Below, in pieces: positions 1 to 7,405 of a DNA stretch of 38,837 nucleotides (the first letter of the stretch is position 1; each line of letters starts with the position of its first letter). Origin of the DNA: Candidatus Nanopelagicaceae bacterium. Its GTDB lineage: Bacteria > Actinomycetota > Actinomycetes > Nanopelagicales > Nanopelagicaceae. The notes beneath the pieces are model-generated. The model saw only the letters and a program-made list of their open reading frames with translations. It was not told the origin of the DNA and did not search any database. The translations under genes and the position numbers were made by a program. The DNA lies in NCBI GenBank assembly GCA_009691185.1, contig SHVD01000003.1, positions 1 to 38,837 on the forward strand, written 5' to 3'.

Positions 1-290
1 GTTTTTGGGTAGGGGTATTAAATCCAAAATCAATAGTCTTCTTCGCAGCGATCTTGCCGCAGTTTGTTGATCAAGGTAAAAACAATCTCACTGCGCAACT
101 GCTTTTTTTAGGTTCAATCTTCGCTCTTGTCGCACTGATCTCAGATGGTACTTACGGTATTTTAGCGGGCACCATCCGTGCCTGGCTTGCCGGGGATATG
201 CGCAGGCTGATCTTTATGCGTCGCTTTGGTGGTGTGGTGATGATCGCTCTAGGCATCTTCACCATCGCCTCAGCGGTAATACTTGGCTAA
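1..290 (+). CDS. LysE/RhtB family exporter, C-terminal part (5' end outside window)
   Basis: The frame is open from base 3, and the first codons read FWVGVLNPKSIVFF followed by LPQFVD. This is the central NPK...LPQF signature of LysE/RhtB amino-acid and metabolite exporters. The remaining ~75 residues contain two hydrophobic segments separated by a short arginine-rich cytoplasmic loop (RRLIFMRR), as at the end of this family. It is an inner-membrane efflux protein; the substrate cannot be told from this fragment. An in-frame TTG at 54 would give a 78-residue protein, but the conserved NPK motif lies upstream of it, so that TTG is internal and the gene simply begins before the window. The family call is firm, the substrate is unknown. 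Confidence 0.85.
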   Translation, partial: FWVGVLNPKSIVFFAAILPQFVDQGKNNLTAQLLFLGSIFALVALISDGTYGILAGTIRAWLAGDMRRLIFMRRFGGVVMIALGIFTIASAVILG

Positions 291-368
291 CTGCTTAAAT
301 TTCTCGTGGCGATATCACTTTATGTCAGTTGCTAGGGGCAGACTTATCATCAACAAAACCTAATTAAG

Positions 369-383
369 GCACAGAAGCTGTGC
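369..383 (+). other. Small hairpin upstream of the nuclease gene
   Basis: Perfect 6-bp inverted repeat GCACAG-AAG-CTGTGC in the 113-bp gap between the exporter and the nuclease gene. There is no T-run after it, so it is not a convincing intrinsic terminator. It could be a leader hairpin, because a possible -10 (TATCAT) lies about 15 bp upstream. Function unknown. Confidence 0.3.
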
Positions 384-403
384 GACGAGAAACGAGTTGA
401 ATA

Positions 404-1096
404 ATGGCATCATCTAATGCAGTTGGCAGTGCACGTGAATTTATTTCACCTTCGGATTTAACATTTTCTTGGGGCTCATGTCATCGCTGCCTCTGGCTTA
501 ATTACAACCATGGCCTGCGCACACCGGGCTTTATGCCTTTAGTGGGTGATCTAGCAAATATGCAAGAGAATTACTTTGCTTCCAAAACAACTGCAGATAT
601 CGCACCAGTTTTACCAGCTGGCAAAGTGGCCTCCTTAGGTGGTTGGGTTAAATCGGCTCTGATTCCAGTCAATGGCAGCAACTCTCAATTTGCAATCCGC
701 GGCAAGTATGATCTTTTGATTGAATTTGCAGATGGTACTTACGGAGTGATTGATTGTAAGTTTCAGGCGAAGGATTCAGATAAAACTGATCTTTATCAGC
801 CACAACTTGAGGCGTATGCATTTGCGCTAGAGAATCCAGCAACTGGTGAGCCAAAACCAGTTTCATTGATAGGTTTATTAGTCTGGTCCTTATTAGAGCC
901 AGCTGGTGATGTCAACAAAGGATTTGGCTTAAAACTAAAACATAGTTGGCGGCCAATTACTCGAAACCCAGCGGCGCTTTCAACTAGGTTGACTGATTTT
1001 ATTACGGTGGTCACCGGTGAGATGCCAGCAGCTAAAGATAATTGCGATATGTGTAATTACTTAACGCAGCGCCGAGATTTTATTGGCGCAAAGTAG
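404..1096 (+). CDS. PD-(D/E)XK nuclease family protein, RecB/Cas4-like, with two CxxC pairs
   Basis: 230 residues. The nuclease core is visible: an acidic residue in RGKYD (D103), the D-x-K motif in VIDCKF (D117, K119) and a RecB-type motif YQPQLEAYAFALE (Q132/Q134, Y138). These are the hallmarks of the PDDEXK_1 (RecB/AddB/Cas4) superfamily, so DNA 5'-3' or 3'-5' exonuclease activity is the likely chemistry. A CxxC pair near the N-terminus (C26, C29) and another near the C-terminus (C214, C217) bracket the core. Cas4 and AddB hold a 4Fe-4S cluster with cysteines in similar flanking positions, but in a 1+3 rather than 2+2 pattern, so here the ligand could be Fe-S or zinc. No helicase or cas gene is adjacent. 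It converges on plsC with an 8-bp gap. Physiological role unknown. Confidence 0.75.
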   Translation: MASSNAVGSAREFISPSDLTFSWGSCHRCLWLNYNHGLRTPGFMPLVGDLANMQENYFASKTTADIAPVLPAGKVASLGGWVKSALIPVNGSNSQFAIRGKYDLLIEFADGTYGVIDCKFQAKDSDKTDLYQPQLEAYAFALENPATGEPKPVSLIGLLVWSLLEPAGDVNKGFGLKLKHSWRPITRNPAALSTRLTDFITVVTGEMPAAKDNCDMCNYLTQRRDFIGAK

Positions 1097-1104
1097 CAGT
1101 AGAT

Positions 1105-1815
1105 CTAGACATCATCCTCAGCAAACTCAGTATTATCTGTCTTGCTTTTTTTTATCGCATCCTTTGCATCAGATGCGTAGGTATGAGATACATACTCTTG
1201 CTTTGATAACTGAGCAATTTTTTCCATTAGTTGATTAGTCAAAGTTCTAAGTAACACTTGATCAGTTGAATCACCATCAAGGTAAATAGCCTCACCAAAT
1301 ATCATCTCAACTCGCCTTACCTTTGGCACCACCTGACCAGTTGGTTGAATCTCTGCAGTATTAAACATGGCAACTGGGATAATTGGCGCCCCAGATTCAA
1401 TTGCTAACCGGGCAATACCGGTGCGCCCCTTATAAAGGCGGCCATCTGGTGATCTTGTTCCTTCTGGATAAATTCCAATGCAGTGACCCTCTTTTAACAA
1501 GCGCAAACCAGTTAATAAAGCTGCCTCACTTCGCTTGCCACCAGAGCGATCAATCGGCACCTGACCTAAAGCGATAAAGGTTAATTTCTTAATGAAGCCA
1601 GCTATACCTGGTGAGGTGAAGTACTCACTCTTTGCTAAAAAGGTGACATTACGCGGGACAACTAGTGGCATAAAGATTGAGTCACTAAATGAGAGGTGAT
1701 TTGATGCGATAATTACCGCTCCGTTGGTGGGCACATTTCGAAGACCAGTAACCTTTGGCCTAAAGAGCAACATCAAAAGTGGAATCAAAAAGGATTTCAA
1801 CAGCCGATATGCCAT
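1105..1815 (-). CDS. plsC: 1-acyl-sn-glycerol-3-phosphate acyltransferase (PlsC family)
   Basis: 236 residues with the PlsC signature: the catalytic H-x4-D motif in NHLSFSD (H40, D45) and the glycerophosphate-binding YPEGTR (E118-R121) followed by GRTGIARLA. The protein would transfer an acyl group to lysophosphatidic acid to make phosphatidic acid at the cytoplasmic membrane face; the first 20 residues are hydrophobic and probably anchor it. A lysine/aspartate-rich tail follows the domain. The conserved actinobacterial neighbourhood (M. tuberculosis Rv2182c near the fadD15/pimB' block) supports the call. Start ATG at 1815, with a -10-like TAAATT 7 nt upstream. Several PlsC paralogues usually exist, so whether this is the main enzyme is open. 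Confidence 0.87.
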   Translation of the reverse strand: MAYRLLKSFLIPLLMLLFRPKVTGLRNVPTNGAVIIASNHLSFSDSIFMPLVVPRNVTFLAKSEYFTSPGIAGFIKKLTFIALGQVPIDRSGGKRSEAALLTGLRLLKEGHCIGIYPEGTRSPDGRLYKGRTGIARLAIESGAPIIPVAMFNTAEIQPTGQVVPKVRRVEMIFGEAIYLDGDSTDQVLLRTLTNQLMEKIAQLSKQEYVSHTYASDAKDAIKKSKTDNTEFAEDDV

Positions 1816-1822
1816 ATCCCCT

Positions 1823-1828
1823 AATTTA
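1823..1828 (-). promoter_or_regulatory. -10 box of plsC, leaderless geometry
   Basis: TAAATT on the minus strand, 7 nt before the ATG at 1815. It fits the TANNNT-N6-8-start pattern seen throughout the window. No clear -35. Confidence 0.45.
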
Positions 1829-1860
1829 GTGGCAAAGGGAATCTATGACACCATCTGAGC

Positions 1861-2970
1861 GTGAATTCAATTCCAAATGCTGCAGGATTCACCCTTTCTG
1901 GGGGGAAAATCGGCGTTTTAGTTTTGCATGGATTTACCAGCACACCGATTGCTATCAAACCCTGGGCAAATTTTTTTAACCAACAAGGATTTACCGTGAG
2001 TGCGCCATTACTTCCGGGCCATGGCAGCAATTGGCAAGAGCTCAATGAAATGAGTTGGCAGGATTGGTATGCCGCGGTCGAAAGTTCTTTTAATGAGTTA
2101 AGAAGTAAGTGTGAACGAGTTTTTATCGCTGGCTTCTCAATGGGCGGCACGTTAGCACTTAGGTTGTGTCAGATTCATGGCAATCAGATTGAAGGGCTGA
2201 TGCTACTTAATACCCCAATTTATGATCGCAGGTGGTTTATAAAGTTAGTGCCGTTGGTCAAATTTTTTATTCCTTCAATTAAAAAAGGCCCAACAGATGT
2301 TGCCGCCCCCAAAGCACCAAAACACGCATATGCTCGCACCCCGCTCAAAGCATTTGATTCCCTGCGCCAACTTTGGCAGGTTGTTGAGCGAGATTTATAT
2401 CTGATTGATTTACCAATTATGGTCGCCTATTCAATTAATGATCACGCAGTTGATCCGGCAAACTCGCAAACTATAGTAGATAATATTTTTTCAGTAGATG
2501 TCAGAGAGGTAGTATTTGAAAATTCTTATCACAATGTCTCAATTGATTTTGATTCGCAGCAGTTAAATATCGAAAGTAAATTATTTATCGAAGATGTGCT
2601 AGCCGGAAAATTAAAGCGGGGAAGTGATTTTAATGAGTCAGATATCGTCGATGCTCAATTTGATTCAATTATCTCGGGCTTATCACTTGATCAATCAGCA
2701 CCGACCACCTATCTGGATGAATTATCCAGAATTGAAGAATCAGAGCGGTTTATACCACCAAATCCTAAAAAGATTGATCTAGATAAGATGCAGCGAATAG
2801 CTGCCGCCTTATTTGTTGGTAGCAGTTTTTACCTTCTTTTATTTGGTTTTACTGATTTTGAAATCTTTGGTCCTTGGCCAAGCATTTTGGGATATCTTAC
2901 CTGCGTTGCCACAATAATCTGGCGCACAGCAAGAAGTGATGATGATTTTGAGGATGGGGCTAGCCTCTAA
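1861..2970 (+). CDS. Alpha/beta hydrolase (Est30-like carboxylesterase/lipase) with C-terminal membrane tail
   Basis: 369 residues, GTG start. Residues 15-250 form an alpha/beta-hydrolase resembling Est30 carboxylesterases and monoacylglycerol lipases: oxyanion region LVLHGFTSTP, nucleophile elbow GFSMGG (S93), acid in SINDHAVDP (D194) and histidine in NSYHNVS (H224). An acidic linker (about 255-310) then leads to two hydrophobic segments (about 312-330 and 338-355) and a short acidic end, so the enzyme is probably tethered to the membrane. The substrate is likely a short- or medium-chain ester or glyceride, but this cannot be fixed from sequence. It is divergent from plsC and its last 11 bp overlap the glucokinase gene. 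An in-frame stop at 1846-1848 excludes an upstream start. Confidence 0.8.
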   Translation: MNSIPNAAGFTLSGGKIGVLVLHGFTSTPIAIKPWANFFNQQGFTVSAPLLPGHGSNWQELNEMSWQDWYAAVESSFNELRSKCERVFIAGFSMGGTLALRLCQIHGNQIEGLMLLNTPIYDRRWFIKLVPLVKFFIPSIKKGPTDVAAPKAPKHAYARTPLKAFDSLRQLWQVVERDLYLIDLPIMVAYSINDHAVDPANSQTIVDNIFSVDVREVVFENSYHNVSIDFDSQQLNIESKLFIEDVLAGKLKRGSDFNESDIVDAQFDSIISGLSLDQSAPTTYLDELSRIEESERFIPPNPKKIDLDKMQRIAAALFVGSSFYLLLFGFTDFEIFGPWPSILGYLTCVATIIWRTARSDDDFEDGASL

Positions 2971-3922
2971 CTAAATCAGCTGCGCCAATTACACCAGCAT
3001 CATTACCAAACTTGGCGGCAATTACTTTTGGTAACAAATGAGTTCCTGCAAATGGCATATATTTTTCCATCGCAGCTCGCACTGGTGCTAAAAATAATTC
3101 ACCAGCCTGCACCACCCCTCCGCCAACCACAATTGCTTGCGGATCAAGCAGTAATGTGTATGAGGCACAGGCACTTCCCAACCAATCTGCTTGCTTATTA
3201 AAGGCTGAAATTGCCAACTGGTCGCCATTTTTTGCAGCTTGAGTCAGAATCTCACCCGTTAAATTATTAATTTCACCAGCTGTCTCTAGCAAGGCTTTGC
3301 CAGCAACTGGATCAGCTGTGATTGCATCTTTTGCATAGCGCATTAAAGCGCTACCAGAGGCGTACTGTTCAATACAACCATGTGCTCCACAACCACACAA
3401 AATACCTTTTGGCTGCACAATCATGTGGCCAAACTCTGCGCCAATTCCATTTGCTCCCCTAAATAATTTGCCATCAATCACCAAACCACCACCCATGCCG
3501 GTGCCAATAATGAAAAACATAACTGGATTAAAGCCTTTTGCGTTACCAAACTTATACTCAGCCCACATCGCTGCATTGGCATCATTTTCAGCAATTACCG
3601 GCAAATCAAATACTTTTTTGATTTCAGCAACAAAGTTTAATTCACTTAAATTGGCAATATTTGGCGCACCAACAATTGTGCCTTGATCTGCAGAGATTAA
3701 TGCAGCTACGCAAATACCAATTCCAGCAATTTCATGTTTGACGTTTAACTCTTTGATTAATTCAACAATTGTGGCAATAAGCTCTTTTCCACCAGCAGCT
3801 GGAGTTACTCTGCGCGCAGATTCAATAATTTTGCCACTACCATCGACAACACCACCTAATACTTTGGTGCCACCGATATCAATCCCAATTGTTAGCGAAG
3901 ATGAGGCTATCTTTGTGCTCAA
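2960..3922 (-). CDS. glk: ROK family glucokinase
   Basis: 320 residues. The ATP-binding DIGGTK motif sits at 15-20, the catalytic END triad at 112-114 (D114 as base), a second phosphate motif GTGMGGG at 140-146, and the ROK zinc site uses H166 with CGCGAHGC (C176, C178, C183). The enzyme phosphorylates glucose to glucose-6-phosphate with ATP in the cytoplasm; ROK glucokinases are the standard actinobacterial type. The start is TTG, directly after the stop of the SRPBCC gene (TAATTG), so the two are translationally coupled with GGAAAA-type sequence ahead. No N-terminal helix-turn-helix is present, so it is a kinase and not a ROK repressor. A related ROK hexokinase specificity (e.g. mannose or GlcNAc) cannot be ruled out. 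Confidence 0.85.
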   Translation of the reverse strand: MSTKIASSSLTIGIDIGGTKVLGGVVDGSGKIIESARRVTPAAGGKELIATIVELIKELNVKHEIAGIGICVAALISADQGTIVGAPNIANLSELNFVAEIKKVFDLPVIAENDANAAMWAEYKFGNAKGFNPVMFFIIGTGMGGGLVIDGKLFRGANGIGAEFGHMIVQPKGILCGCGAHGCIEQYASGSALMRYAKDAITADPVAGKALLETAGEINNLTGEILTQAAKNGDQLAISAFNKQADWLGSACASYTLLLDPQAIVVGGGVVQAGELFLAPVRAAMEKYMPFAGTHLLPKVIAAKFGNDAGVIGAADLVRG

Positions 3923-4357
3923 TTAGTTTTCCAGTTTTTCCTTTAACTGTTTCAAAGCTAGATCAATGGTGGATTTCTCAGCTTTTATCCGCATAGTTGG
4001 TGGCACTGGCATTGAAAGTGCCACAGTTAATTCAAAGGTTACTTCAGTTTCATCGCCATTATCTTTAACAATATAAGCCCCACTCATTTCAGTAAGCAGA
4101 TCTGCCTCCTCTAACGAAAAATCAACACGATCTGGATATGCAGACCAGTCGTAATTTAAAGTTGGCTTATCTTTCAACGCCCCTGCATCTACGGTGAGAT
4201 TCACCTGGGTTGGTCGGCCCTGACCATCACTGACCAACACACTTGCCGTTTTAAATGAGGTTGACCATGAGGGGTAATTGGCAATATCAAACAAGACAGC
4301 TCTTACCTCATCGGCAGAGGCGGAGATTGCGATGGTGGAGGTGGATGTTTCAGACAT
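3923..4357 (-). CDS. SRPBCC (polyketide cyclase/START-like) family protein
   Basis: 144 residues with the START/Bet v1-like layout: an N-terminal strand (STSTIAISASADEVRAVL), the helix-associated DIANYPSWS motif, alternating beta strands, and a long amphipathic C-terminal helix from about residue 120. The family binds hydrophobic ligands in a deep pocket. This member corresponds by neighbourhood to the conserved actinobacterial protein next to fadD15/pimB' (M. tuberculosis Rv2185c), whose ligand is not known. It is the first gene of a two-gene unit with glk. TAACCT lies 6 nt upstream of the ATG, so its mRNA is probably leaderless. A catalytic role is not evident. Confidence 0.8.
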   Translation of the reverse strand: MSETSTSTIAISASADEVRAVLFDIANYPSWSTSFKTASVLVSDGQGRPTQVNLTVDAGALKDKPTLNYDWSAYPDRVDFSLEEADLLTEMSGAYIVKDNGDETEVTFELTVALSMPVPPTMRIKAEKSTIDLALKQLKEKLEN

Positions 4358-4363
4358 GGGATT

Positions 4364-4369
4364 AGGTTA
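4364..4369 (-). promoter_or_regulatory. -10 box of the SRPBCC-glk unit, leaderless geometry
   Basis: TAACCT, 6 nt before the ATG at 4357 on the minus strand. No Shine-Dalgarno site is present between box and start. The identical hexamer with the same spacing precedes nlpC and the thiolase gene. Confidence 0.55.
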
Positions 4370-4444
4370 CCGCTAGGTAGCAGTACCTCTCACCTACTTT
4401 AAATTAATATCGGCTTTTCCTAGCGTAATCCCCCCCTCTCCTAG

Positions 4445-4450
4445 TAGCGT
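4445..4450 (+). promoter_or_regulatory. -10 box of the acyl-CoA synthetase gene, leaderless geometry
   Basis: TAGCGT, 6 nt before the ATG at 4457. A GGGAG lies in the gap but ends only one base from the ATG, too close to work as a ribosome binding site. Confidence 0.45.
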
Positions 4451-4456
4451 GGGAGC

Positions 4457-6241
4457 ATGAATCAAATAACTATTCCAGCCCTAGTCCCAGCCGCAATTGA
4501 TGGCAATCTAACTAATTTGATCTCCGAACGTGCTTGGTTTGAACCAGAGCGCGTGCTTGTCTCTCGCCCAATGGGCGATGGTTGGCAACCAGTTACCGCT
4601 AAAGAGTATGAAGAGGAGATTAAATCAGTTGCCAAGGGTTTAATCGCAGCCGGTATTTCATTTGGTGATCGGGTTGCGATCATGGCAAAGACTCGTTATG
4701 AGTGGACTGTTTTAGATTTTGCAATTTGGTATGCAGGTGCAGTTTCAGTGCCAATTTATGAGACCTCAAGTGCCGAACAAGTGGAGTGGATTTTAACTGA
4801 CTCTAGCGCGGTGGCAATAATTGTTGAAACACCAGCTCTTGTTGAACTGGTGACGCCAGTAATGCCATCTAGTTGTAAGAAGATTTGGAATATTACCTAT
4901 AACGCACTTGCTACTTTATCTCATGAAGGAAAGGATGTAAGTGAAGAGGAGATAACCAAGCGCAGGGCTGGATTGAAGCCAGAAACTTTGGCAACTTTAA
5001 TTTACACATCTGGCACTACTGGTAAGCCAAAGGGTGTGCAATTAACTCATGGAAATTTCCTGTCTGAGTGTGGAAATGTTGTAAACGGTGCCAGTGATTT
5101 GTTCTTAAAACCTGGTGGATCAACACTTTTGTTTTTGCCAGTTGCACACGTATTTGGTCGAATGGTCCAAATTGGTTCAATAACCGCAGGATTACACCTT
5201 GCCCATTGCAGTGATCTGACTAAATTGCCTAAAGACCTTGCATCATTTAAGCCAACTTTTGTATTAGCTGTACCTCGAATCTTTGAGAAAATTTATAACG
5301 GTGCAGAGGCAAAAGCTGAAGCAGGTGGCAAGGGAAAGATTTTCCGTAAGGCTGCAGAGGTGGCAATTGCCTATAGCCGAGCAACGGACACAAATAAAAT
5401 TGCACCGCTACTTAAATTGCAACACGGCTTATTTGATAAATTGGTTTATTCCAAGATTCGCCATGGCTTAGGCGGCCGAGTTGAGGCTGCAATTTCAGGC
5501 GGTGCTCCGCTGGGTGAGCGACTTGGCCACTTCTATCGCGGTGCTGGCGTTCGAGTACTTGAAGGCTATGGATTAACCGAAACCACAGCTGGTGCCACAC
5601 TTAATTTAACAGCTGCTCACAAAGTTGGCACCGTTGGTAAGCCCATTCCAGGAACCACAATAAAGATTGCTGAAGATGGTGAAGTCTTAATCAAAGGACC
5701 AATTGTGATGCAGGGTTATTGGCAAAACGAGGCCGCAAATAAAGAAACCTTCTCAGCAGATGGCTACTTTAAATCCGGAGATATTGGCATGATTGATGAA
5801 CAAGGTTACTTATCAATCACTGGACGTAAGAAAGAGTTGATTGTTACCGCGGGTGGAAAAAATGTTGCACCAGCTGTTCTGGAAGATCGCCTTCGTTCCC
5901 ATCCGTTGATCAGCCAATGCATGGTAGTTGGCGACAACAAACCATTTATCGCCGCTTTAATTACTATTGATCCAGATGCGTTTAAACCATGGGCAGTTGC
6001 GAACAAAAAAGAGGGTGCATCCATTGCTAATTTAACAAAGGATCCAACCTTACAATCTGTAATCCAAACTGCGGTTGATGAAACCAATAAAGCAGTCAGC
6101 CGTGCTGAATCGATTCGAAAGTTCATAATCTTGCCAGTTGATTTCACCATTCCTGGTGGACAATTAACCGCCAAGTTATCAGTGAAGCGGCATGTAGTTT
6201 CGCAGCAATTTGCTCGCGAAATTGATGAACTCTTCGCCTAA
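4457..6241 (+). CDS. fadD15: Long-chain fatty acyl-CoA synthetase (FadD15-type AMP-forming ligase)
   Basis: 594 residues. Diagnostic ANL-superfamily motifs in order: P-loop YTSGTTGKPKG (183-193), the LACS-type LPVAHVFGR, YGLTETTA, KSGDIGMID, and GRKKELIVTAGGKNVAP, with the C-terminal lysine region LTAKLSVKR. It activates long-chain fatty acids to acyl-AMP and then acyl-CoA, supplying phospholipid synthesis or beta-oxidation (thiolase and FadB homologues lie at 14-17 kb). The length of ~600 and the position facing pimB' match M. tuberculosis FadD15 (Rv2187). The histidine kinase gene starts inside its 3' end (17-bp overlap), so the lipid enzyme and the two-component pair form one transcription unit. 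Chain-length preference is unknown. Confidence 0.87.
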   Translation: MNQITIPALVPAAIDGNLTNLISERAWFEPERVLVSRPMGDGWQPVTAKEYEEEIKSVAKGLIAAGISFGDRVAIMAKTRYEWTVLDFAIWYAGAVSVPIYETSSAEQVEWILTDSSAVAIIVETPALVELVTPVMPSSCKKIWNITYNALATLSHEGKDVSEEEITKRRAGLKPETLATLIYTSGTTGKPKGVQLTHGNFLSECGNVVNGASDLFLKPGGSTLLFLPVAHVFGRMVQIGSITAGLHLAHCSDLTKLPKDLASFKPTFVLAVPRIFEKIYNGAEAKAEAGGKGKIFRKAAEVAIAYSRATDTNKIAPLLKLQHGLFDKLVYSKIRHGLGGRVEAAISGGAPLGERLGHFYRGAGVRVLEGYGLTETTAGATLNLTAAHKVGTVGKPIPGTTIKIAEDGEVLIKGPIVMQGYWQNEAANKETFSADGYFKSGDIGMIDEQGYLSITGRKKELIVTAGGKNVAPAVLEDRLRSHPLISQCMVVGDNKPFIAALITIDPDAFKPWAVANKKEGASIANLTKDPTLQSVIQTAVDETNKAVSRAESIRKFIILPVDFTIPGGQLTAKLSVKRHVVSQQFAREIDELFA

Positions 6242-6794
6242 ATCAGAACGTACTCGACTTGCTCGAGAGCTCCACGATGGGTTGGCCCAAGAGTTAAGCG
6301 CCTTTGGCTACCAACTTGATCAGATAATTGGTGATCACAAGTTGGACAACAAAAACCGAGGGTTATTAAGGCAGTTAAGGTTTTCGCTAAGTGGGATTAT
6401 TAACCAAGTAAGAGATGAAATTTATGAGCTTCGAAATGAAAACTTAAAGGCATTTCCCCAACAGTTAGATGATCAGATGGCATCTTTATTATCTGCAAGT
6501 GAAATTAATTATCAGATATCTGGCGTTATTGAAGTTAATTCTGCCATCAAATTTGAATTACTCCGCGCTATTCGTGAATTAGTTTTAAATGCCAGATATC
6601 ACTCAAATTGCGACAATATAAATATAAGTCTTGCTGAAAAAGTGATAACTATTTCAGATGATGGTATCGGTGGGGTTTCTAAGAAGGAAAGCTCATTTGG
6701 TATTACTGGTGTTATTGAGCGGCTTGGTTTAATTAATGCTGAATTAAAAATAGATTCCAATCAAGGTGGAACCACGATTCAAATTAAGTTCTAG
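6225..6794 (+). CDS. Sensor-less cytoplasmic histidine kinase (HisKA_3/HATPase_c)
   Basis: 189 residues from the ATG at 6225 (a TTG at 6210 would add five residues). The protein begins almost directly with the HisKA_3 phosphoacceptor box TRLARELHDGLAQELSAF (H17), followed by a dimerisation helix pair and the ATPase: N-box ELVLNARYHS, G1 box ISDDGIGG, G2 box FGITGVIERLGL. No transmembrane segment, PAS, GAF or other input domain exists, so the signal must arrive through a partner protein or the dimerisation region. The family pairs with NarL/LuxR regulators, and one follows 2 nt downstream. Overlap with the acyl-CoA synthetase gene suggests coupled translation. ATP-binding residues look intact, so kinase activity is plausible. 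Confidence 0.82.
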   Translation: MNSSPKSERTRLARELHDGLAQELSAFGYQLDQIIGDHKLDNKNRGLLRQLRFSLSGIINQVRDEIYELRNENLKAFPQQLDDQMASLLSASEINYQISGVIEVNSAIKFELLRAIRELVLNARYHSNCDNINISLAEKVITISDDGIGGVSKKESSFGITGVIERLGLINAELKIDSNQGGTTIQIKF

Positions 6795-6796
6795 AT

Positions 6797-7405
6797 ATGA
6801 AAATTATCTTAATTGATGATCATGCCCTAATCAGGGCGGCGATGATTTCAGCTCTTGTGGGCACCAGATTTGAAGTAGTGGCTCAGGCCTCCTCGGTTAA
6901 TGAGGCTCTGGCGATGATAAATACTCATAATCCAGATATTGCTTTGGTAGATATAAATCTAGGATCAGCAACTGGCATTGATCTGATTAAAACAGCAATT
7001 AAGTCTGGTGCCAGTTGCAAATTTGTCGTCTTGACTATGCATGATGATGAGCAGATGCTGGAGCAGGTCAAATTAGCTGGTGCATCAGCATTTATTACTA
7101 AGGGATCACCAATTGAACAGGTGATCCAACTTCTTAATGCTGTGGCGGATGGTGTGCATAAGTTCTTGAAAGTGGGAGAAATTAAAGTAAGTCCTATTAA
7201 AAAAGATTTTGCATTAAGTAGGCGAGAGAGTGAGGTTTTAAGCTTGTTACCAACTGGGGCTACCGCCACTGCAATTGGTGGTCTCTTATTCTTAACTGAA
7301 GCAACAATTAAAACCCACCTAGCAAGTATTTATCGCAAATTAGGAGCAGCAAATCGCGCTCAGGCAGTGAGTATCGCCTTGGAAAATAAGTTAATCACCA
7401 ATTAA
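6797..7405 (+). CDS. NarL/LuxR family response regulator
   Basis: 202 residues. The receiver domain (1-~118) carries the acidic pocket D7/D8, phospho-acceptor D52 (LVDINLG), T80 and K102. The LuxR-type DNA-binding domain follows from about residue 137: LSRRESEVLSLLPTGATATAIGGLLFLTEATIKTH, with the recognition helix near TEATIKTHLASIYRKL. It starts 2 nt after the kinase gene stop and is almost certainly its cognate regulator. The targets are unknown; being in the acyl-CoA synthetase transcript suggests membrane or lipid state as a theme, which is inference. The gene ends inside pimB' on the other strand (15-bp convergent overlap). Confidence 0.87.
   Translation: MKIILIDDHALIRAAMISALVGTRFEVVAQASSVNEALAMINTHNPDIALVDINLGSATGIDLIKTAIKSGASCKFVVLTMHDDEQMLEQVKLAGASAFITKGSPIEQVIQLLNAVADGVHKFLKVGEIKVSPIKKDFALSRRESEVLSLLPTGATATAIGGLLFLTEATIKTHLASIYRKLGAANRAQAVSIALENKLITN

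Noticed and set aside
404-1096. Cas4 and a possible CRISPR locus
   Set aside because: The protein is Cas4-like, but there are no cas genes and no direct-repeat array in the window, and the cysteine pattern differs from Cas4.
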